A stretch of DNA of 11,359 nt, from NCBI GenBank assembly GCA_038231295.1, contig JBBRLP010000157.1, positions 1-11,359 of the forward strand. The letters are read 5' to 3'. Within the stretch, counting starts at the first letter, position 1. Each line of letters opens with the position of its first letter. This DNA comes from JANXLO01 sp038231295 (GTDB taxonomy: Bacteria; Armatimonadota; Chthonomonadetes; Chthonomonadales; Chthonomonadaceae). The position numbers and the translations under genes are program-made. Below are positions 7,443 through 11,359 of the stretch, in pieces. The notes below the pieces were generated by a model. That model had not been told where the DNA came from, ran no database searches, and saw only the letters and a list, made by a program, of their open reading frames with translations.

Positions 7443-8090
7443 GTGGTAGAAGAGAGAGTGCAGGAGGCTGTGCGACGCACCGTCCGCAGCGAAAATCCGC
7501 AGCAGCACACCCTGCTGGAGGATGCGTTCGCGTTTCTGGCCGGAACGATGATTGTCGCCATCGGACTGGCGCTCATCAAACAGGCGCACCTCGCGACGGG
7601 AGGGACGGCGGGCATCGCCTTCCTCATTCACTATGTGGGGAAGATGCCGTTCGGTCTGGTGCTGTTCCTCATCAATCTGCCGTTCTATCTGTTCGCCTGG
7701 CTGAGTATGGGGCGCACCTTCACGCTGAAAACCTTTATCGCAGTCGGTATGCTTTCTCTGGAGACCGCCCTGATGCCCCAGTGGGTGCAGTTCTCCATCC
7801 TCTCCCCGCCCTTCGCGGCAGTGGCAGGCGGTATCCTCATGGGCCTCGGCGTCCTGGCGCTGATGCGGCACAAGGCGAGTCTGGGCGGCGTGGGGATTCT
7901 GGCCTTCTACTGTCAGGAGAAGCTCGGCTGGCGGGCAGGCAAAGTGCAGTTGGCGGCAGATGCCTGCATTGCTCTCTCCGCCCTCGCCGTCATGAGTCCC
8001 GCGCAGGTCGCCACGTCCGTCCTCGGCGTGGTCACCTTGAACCTCATCCTGACCATCAACCACAAGCCCGGCCGCTACAACGGGATATAA
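7443..8090 (+). CDS. YitT family membrane protein (short, DUF161-only form)
   Basis: This integral membrane protein of about 215 residues has roughly five to six hydrophobic segments. It shows YitT-family landmarks: LLEDAFAFLAGT at the start of the first helix, ATGGTAGIAFLIHY, INLPFYLFAW, GGILMGLGVLALMRHKASLGG, WRAGKVQLAADA and the end LNLILTINHKPGRY. The physiological role of the family is poorly known. The Bacillus-type C-terminal DUF2179 domain is absent; the layout resembles the shorter proteobacterial form. The start is uncertain. GTG at 7443 has GGAGG 5 nt upstream and is preferred; GTG at 7422 would add seven residues but has AAGG only 1 nt away. It is a single gene, convergent with the restriction-modification operon. 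The 70 nt after its stop (8091-8160) show no clear terminator. Confidence 0.88.
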   Translation: MVEERVQEAVRRTVRSENPQQHTLLEDAFAFLAGTMIVAIGLALIKQAHLATGGTAGIAFLIHYVGKMPFGLVLFLINLPFYLFAWLSMGRTFTLKTFIAVGMLSLETALMPQWVQFSILSPPFAAVAGGILMGLGVLALMRHKASLGGVGILAFYCQEKLGWRAGKVQLAADACIALSALAVMSPAQVATSVLGVVTLNLILTINHKPGRYNGI

Positions 8091-8160
8091 CGTCGCCATT
8101 GGAGAGGAGCCACTAAAACACTTCCTTGCCTATGCCGAATCCTCTTTGCCTGCCTGTCTG

Positions 8161-9051
8161 TTAGACGAAGGAACCCCGTTTCAACGCTTCCTCTGGATCA
8201 TGCCATACAGATTCAAGGAATTTCTCTACTTCCTGGACGAAGCGATAGATAATCTCTCCGTCAATCGGAAATTCTCTGTGCTGTCTTTCCACTTCGGCCA
8301 GGACGCTGCGTTTGTCGCTCGGCAGGCGTTTAGCGTGGCGAAGCAAAAAGACGTTGTCAATGTCTGTAAGGCGGCTATCTTCCGCCTCCATGTCCAGAAA
8401 TTCTACCAGCACGAAATACTTTGCGGAAGGGCAGCCCTGCTTCAAACGTGATGCTGTTCCGCAGCACTCCTGAAACATGGTTTTGTCATAATTGACTTTG
8501 ACTTCTGCCGACAGGACGGAGAGAAACAGTTCCCCACTGGCTGTCTCCGCACCGGGAAAGGCGGCATCGGGAGACATTTGGTAGTGAAGCGTTCTGCCAA
8601 GAGTAAAATCCTGATCTTTGGCTTTGATGACAATTTCGGGCTTTCCCTGAAGCGCTTTGACGCTAGAAGGACGAAATGAGAAGGTCATAAAGGCGGTGCG
8701 TGGCCCCACCTCCAGATCAAACGGCGGCAAAGCGGTGAGAATGCGCCTGTCAACGAGATGAATAAGGAACTCCTCCATTACGGAATTATCCAGTTTGAGT
8801 TGGCCCTTTTGCCGCTTAAGAAAGGCAGAACCCTTCTGTGCGATCAGTTCCACTTCCAGCCGGTCTTTGTACTGGTTCAGCAGGTGTGTCATGTCGAGAA
8901 CACGCTGCTTTCCCGTGGCAGTCAGACTCTCCATTTGCTTCGTCCAGGTTCCGTAAGCAGCAAGCGCCTCTTGAAGTAACGGCACATCGGCTTGGGCTTT
9001 GGGGTTGCCGAGGGCAGCTATCAGTTTATCTTTATGGGGTGTTTTCGGCAC
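8161..9051 (-). CDS. Bpu10I family type II restriction endonuclease
   Basis: With a GTG start at 9051 the product has 296 residues. Its C-terminal half follows the Bpu10I pattern: PEIVIKAKD (acidic E140), then SAEVKVNYDKTMFQE, whose E183-x-K185 is the likely PD-(D/E)XK catalytic pair, then VEFLDMEAEDSR, DIDNVFLLRHAKR and a C-terminal helix with EVEKFLESV. The N-terminal part contains QKGSAFLKRQKGQLKLDNSVMEEFL. Bpu10I itself cuts CCTNAGC and is a two-subunit enzyme; only one subunit gene is seen here, so site and subunit makeup are open. A longer frame from ATG at 9144 exists, but its extra residues are R/P-rich and lie wholly within the methyltransferase gene. The GTG has AAAGGA 11 nt upstream and overlaps the methyltransferase end by 20 nt, typical of coupled translation. 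Confidence 0.82.
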   Translation of the reverse strand: MPKTPHKDKLIAALGNPKAQADVPLLQEALAAYGTWTKQMESLTATGKQRVLDMTHLLNQYKDRLEVELIAQKGSAFLKRQKGQLKLDNSVMEEFLIHLVDRRILTALPPFDLEVGPRTAFMTFSFRPSSVKALQGKPEIVIKAKDQDFTLGRTLHYQMSPDAAFPGAETASGELFLSVLSAEVKVNYDKTMFQECCGTASRLKQGCPSAKYFVLVEFLDMEAEDSRLTDIDNVFLLRHAKRLPSDKRSVLAEVERQHREFPIDGEIIYRFVQEVEKFLESVWHDPEEALKRGSFV

Positions 9052-10249
9052 AGAGGTAGGCGTCCTTTGGGGAAAATAGTGGGGAGGGGGCGACCATCTC
9101 ACTCTCGGCGATAGCGGCAAGAATATCCTGTCGCGCTTCCTCATGCGCGGTTGACAGAGCGTTTTCCAGATGTTTTATGGCGACCCTCCGTGCGACCTGC
9201 TTCAAACTCGGCTCCTCGGTTCTACGGTAGATCAGAATGTCTTCAACGATGGTGTTTCCGAATTTGTTCAGGAACTGACGTTCGCGCTTTGCTTCTTGCG
9301 TAAAGCCCCCAATACCTTTCAGCACGTCTTCGACCAGCAGCCCGTTGTAGAATGGGGTGCTGCGGACGTTGGATTCGCGCCCGATGACGAGTATCATGCG
9401 CCCATCCGCTTGCAGAAGCTGCCAGAAGCCACGCAATGCCTGCTCAAAATCGAGGGAGTATTGAATGACGGTTTTGAACCGATTACCCCGGTTTTTGCGG
9501 TTGGAACCAAACTCGCTGGCAGCGACTTTGAGCATATCCCAACCGACCGCTTCCAGCAAGGCGCGATGATTTTGATGGTAGTTGAAAACATTGATATACG
9601 GCGGACTCGTCAGAATTAAGGTCGGACGAACCGTCGTCTGGTTGTGTGCGTGGCGGGCGTCGCAGAGACGCGTATTTATAGTTCCCGCCGTATGGGGCAG
9701 GCTAAGTGCGGCGCGTTTCAGAAAGCGCCATGCGGCTAATACGATCTCGCCCGGATCAGCAGATTTCTGTCCTTCGCAGCGGAACAGCAGGTTCAGCGCG
9801 AGCACTTTATCCCATCCACGTTCCAGTGTCGAAAAAAAGTCACGGGCGAATGCCGTCAAATTCTGGTGCTGTTCGCGAAACGTGTTCCCGTCGCCAAAAA
9901 GAGGCAGAGCGGAAATAGGCTGCACCCAACGGATCAGTTGACTCTCGAAACATTCTAACACTTCGGCACGAGCCAGAGGGGACAGCGTACAGAGGCCATA
10001 GAATTTGGACATGGTATAGGCGGCAGGATTGATCTCGCAGCCCTGCGCGTCAAAATGTCTGCGGGCGCTTTCGAGGAGAACTGTTCCGCTGCCTGCAAAA
10101 GGGTCGGCTATGATCGCTCCCGGGGAGGCATAACAGTCAAGCAGATGCTCGATCAGTTCGGGTGTGAACTGTCCACGCCAGTTGAACAGATTTGTCCGCG
10201 TCTTGTGCCTCACATCCAATTTCGCCTGTTCTAATCTCAGGACGGACAT
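9032..10249 (-). CDS. DNA methyltransferase of the restriction-modification operon (amino-methyltransferase type)
   Basis: This 405-residue protein carries SAM-dependent methyltransferase motif I as DPFAGSGT (49-56), preceded by the motif X-like FNWRGQFTPELIEHLL (22-37), and the catalytic motif IV as TSPPY (214-218). TSPPY points to N4-cytosine (or N6-adenine) methylation, not C5-cytosine. About 160 residues separate the two motifs, room for a target recognition region. RGFWQLLQADGRMILVIGRE later in the chain fits the last strands of the fold. It presumably protects the host DNA from the endonuclease encoded immediately downstream. ATG at 10249 has AGAGGG about 9 nt upstream. It lies 49 nt after the PD-(D/E)XK gene and overlaps the endonuclease start. 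Exact class and target are not readable from sequence alone. Confidence 0.88.
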   Translation of the reverse strand: MSVLRLEQAKLDVRHKTRTNLFNWRGQFTPELIEHLLDCYASPGAIIADPFAGSGTVLLESARRHFDAQGCEINPAAYTMSKFYGLCTLSPLARAEVLECFESQLIRWVQPISALPLFGDGNTFREQHQNLTAFARDFFSTLERGWDKVLALNLLFRCEGQKSADPGEIVLAAWRFLKRAALSLPHTAGTINTRLCDARHAHNQTTVRPTLILTSPPYINVFNYHQNHRALLEAVGWDMLKVAASEFGSNRKNRGNRFKTVIQYSLDFEQALRGFWQLLQADGRMILVIGRESNVRSTPFYNGLLVEDVLKGIGGFTQEAKRERQFLNKFGNTIVEDILIYRRTEEPSLKQVARRVAIKHLENALSTAHEEARQDILAAIAESEMVAPSPLFSPKDAYLCAENTP

Positions 10250-10298
10250 AGGCTATTACCCTCTTCTCATTTTCCGAATGCCAACATTTTGGTTCATT

Positions 10299-10907
10299 CT
10301 ATGGCACGTTCTTCGCGCACTCGCCACAGACATAATTCAGTGCGCCGAGAAGTCCGGGAAGGTCTTCGATGCCGTACAGGTTGGTTTCGTAGGCTTCATT
10401 GTCCTGCGTCAGTTTGTAGAAGCGCCATGCCTGCCCGTTGCTGACAATACTATACACCTCAATATCTAACCCACGTTGTTGATTATTCCAACGGCAGGCC
10501 GCCATCTCTGCCAGACATTGAACGCGCCCCCTCGCAAAGTCATCTTTCTTCGCTTCGGCAACGCAGAGCAGGGGCGTTGCCATATACGCCCGTTTTGGAG
10601 CCACAACATAATCCGCAACGCCTGTTGTGGTGTCCGTATTGAGAGCAGCCTCTTTCCAGACTTTCAGGTTGGCATGGAGTGGCACAATCTCCACAAACAG
10701 CGCGTCTATCAACAGCGTTTTCGCAGACTCCGAAGATTGCAGATCGAAGGAGTCAAATCGGTGCAGAATCTCCGTCAGAGTGGGACCAGGCGGACGTGGC
10801 GTTGCATTGATTTGCCATGCAGTAAGGTTGTCTTGCCCGATCAACCGCATGACCTCTTCCAGAGTCATCGCAGAGTAGTTCTGTTTTTGCTTCGGTACTC
10901 GGTTCAT
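10299..10907 (-). CDS. PD-(D/E)XK-fold protein, first gene of the restriction-modification operon
   Basis: The 202-residue product has no name I can assign. Its centre reads GVADYVVAP (D99), then LLCVAEAKKDDFARGRVQCL with E118-A-K120 and Q130, and an upstream glutamate E73 in a helix. D-x18-E-x-K followed by a downstream Q is the signature of PD-(D/E)XK nucleases, similar to the N-terminal nuclease region of type I HsdR subunits and to stand-alone proteins common in cyanobacteria. A strand VYSIVSNGQAWRFYKL follows, also typical of that group. It heads the operon, 49 nt before the methyltransferase. The ATG has AGGAG about 13 nt upstream, somewhat far. Possible roles are a second nuclease, an accessory or controller factor, or an unrelated defence gene; none is shown. 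It is not a helix-turn-helix C protein by eye. Confidence 0.75.
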   Translation of the reverse strand: MNRVPKQKQNYSAMTLEEVMRLIGQDNLTAWQINATPRPPGPTLTEILHRFDSFDLQSSESAKTLLIDALFVEIVPLHANLKVWKEAALNTDTTTGVADYVVAPKRAYMATPLLCVAEAKKDDFARGRVQCLAEMAACRWNNQQRGLDIEVYSIVSNGQAWRFYKLTQDNEAYETNLYGIEDLPGLLGALNYVCGECAKNVP

Positions 10908-11020
10908 GGTGTTATTTCTGCTCCTGAATCGGAATCCTGATGCTAATTCGCTTACCGACTTGAAGTGCCAGCAAAATTGCGGTATGCTGTTAAGGACGGC
11001 GTGAAAACGTCGTTCGTCGT

Positions 11021-11108
11021 AAATGCCAGCCGCATGGAATTGAAACTACCATGTAACTGCTTTCGTAGCAGTGTTTCAATTTTAATCGAACCAGCACGGC
11101 TGGCATTT
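11021..11108. repeat. Three-level nested inverted repeat upstream of the restriction operon
   Basis: Three perfect complementary arm pairs are nested. The outer is AAATGCCAGCCG (11021-11032) with its complement (11097-11108). The middle is AATTGAAAC (11038-11046) with GTTTCAATT (11073-11081). The inner is ACTGCT (11056-11061) with AGCAGT (11067-11072) around the loop TTCGT. Competing small hairpins are also present: CATGG/CCATG (11033-11037/11049-11053) and CCAGC-ACG-GCTGG (11091-11103). It lies about 115 nt upstream of the first gene of the restriction operon in a region without coding sequence. No reading frame crosses it convincingly. It could be a structured RNA, an operator-rich region or a small mobile palindrome. 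Confidence 0.75.
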
Positions 11109-11227
11109 TCCTCTTCCACGCCCTCTTCCCCTTTCGGTCACTACTTGCACCTGACGAGATATTTTTCCGAATCGCTTTATTCATCCGTACCAAGTAACCG
11201 CTTTAATGGTATCATATATTGAGCCTT

Positions 11228-11256
11228 TTGCAAAAGTCTTTGAACGTTGATAAATG
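11228..11256 (+). promoter_or_regulatory. Possible promoter of the right-edge gene
   Basis: TTGCAA (11228-11233) and TAAATG (11251-11256) are separated by 17 nt. Matches to consensus are modest (four and three of six). The pair would place the transcription start at the left arm of the CIRCE-like element, which is where such operators usually sit. This is weak evidence on its own. Confidence 0.35.
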
Positions 11257-11260
11257 AGAG

Positions 11261-11315
11261 TTAGCACTCCCTGTCGAATTTGGTTTTGCCGATCAAATCG
11301 AGAAAGGAGCGCTAA
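11261..11315 (+). promoter_or_regulatory. CIRCE-like element / hairpin covering the ribosome binding site
   Basis: TTAGCACTC (11261-11269) is identical to the left half of the HrcA operator CIRCE (TTAGCACTC-N9-GAGTGCTAA). The right half, GAGCGCTAA (11307-11315), has one mismatch but lies 37 nt away, not 9. Between them TCG-A-ATTTG (11274-11282) pairs with CAAAT-CGA (11294-11301). The whole could fold as one long hairpin whose right arm covers part of the Shine-Dalgarno AAAGGAG (11303-11309). It may be a degenerate HrcA site or an RNA hairpin controlling translation of the next gene. Confidence 0.45.
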
Positions 11316-11316
11316 C

Positions 11317-11359
11317 ATGAACATTTTAGCAGATATCTGGGACACAATCTGCAAGACAC
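11317..11359 (+). CDS. Start of a gene cut by the window edge, unknown product
   Basis: An ATG with AAAGGAG 7 nt upstream opens a frame reading MNILADIWDTICKT before the window ends. Fourteen residues are too few to identify it. The pattern IL-DIW is faintly like the beginning of DnaA proteins (for example ILDLWNQAL in Bacillus), but no DnaA boxes are seen upstream. The CIRCE-like element would instead suggest a heat-shock gene, though the start does not resemble GroES, DnaK, DnaJ or HrcA. Confidence 0.55.
   Translation, partial: MNILADIWDTICKT

Noticed and set aside
9052..9144. Longer start of the endonuclease at ATG 9144
   Set aside because: The extra 31 residues are R/P-rich, lie entirely inside the methyltransferase gene in another frame, and the GTG at 9051 has a reasonable Shine-Dalgarno and usual overlap.
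10926..11010. Sigma-54 style TGGCAC element upstream of the restriction operon
   Set aside because: The required GC pair at the -12 position is not at the correct spacing, and no clear sigma-70 pair was found either.
11076..11100. tRNA T-arm-like GGTTCGATT on the minus strand
   Set aside because: The flanking bases do not form the 5-bp T stem, and no acceptor, D or anticodon arms can be assembled around it.
11021..11108. A CRISPR array
   Set aside because: The two repeat-like units are in opposite orientation and there is no series of direct repeats with regular spacers and no cas gene in the window.

Overview
The window looks like bacterial chromosome, fairly GC-rich, with strong Shine-Dalgarno sequences (a full AAGGAGGT in front of the ABC exporter). 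The gene mix suggests a deep-branching, non-model Gram-negative lineage: a secreted Tricorn-type protease, a DUF1854/ABC exporter pair and a YitT protein. Armatimonadota is a guess from gene style only; no marker gene is present to prove it.

Layout, left to right. 1-253: a non-coding stretch packed with small hairpins. 254-2939 (minus): a two-gene operon, an ABC exporter with a cytoplasmic N-terminal extension and a four-cysteine zinc-ribbon-like motif, followed 10 nt later by a DUF1854 protein. 2940-3313: the leader and promoter of that operon. A near-consensus sigma-70 promoter is followed by about 340 nt of leader. The leader holds a long-range helix closing a multibranched domain, then an intrinsic terminator, then the ribosome binding site. 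One strand of the closing helix can instead pair with the 5' side of the terminator, which is the logic of a riboswitch or attenuator. 3314-3880: an AT-rich non-coding stretch with two terminators and a G-tract repeat. 3881-7057 (minus): a Tricorn-like S41 serine protease with signal peptide and beta-propeller repeats. 7058-7442: a divergent intergenic region. 7443-8090 (plus): a YitT-family membrane protein.

8161-10907 (minus): a compact restriction-modification operon that looks less GC-rich than its surroundings. It encodes, in order of transcription, a small PD-(D/E)XK-fold protein, an amino-type DNA methyltransferase (DPFAGSGT and TSPPY motifs) and a Bpu10I-family restriction endonuclease that probably starts at a GTG overlapping the methyltransferase end. 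10908-11316: non-coding, with a three-level nested inverted repeat and a CIRCE-like element placed between a possible promoter and the start of a plus-strand gene that runs off the window.

The two most interesting items are the switch-like leader RNA of the DUF1854/ABC operon, which I could not match to a riboswitch class from memory, and the unusual three-gene restriction system with its palindrome-rich upstream region.
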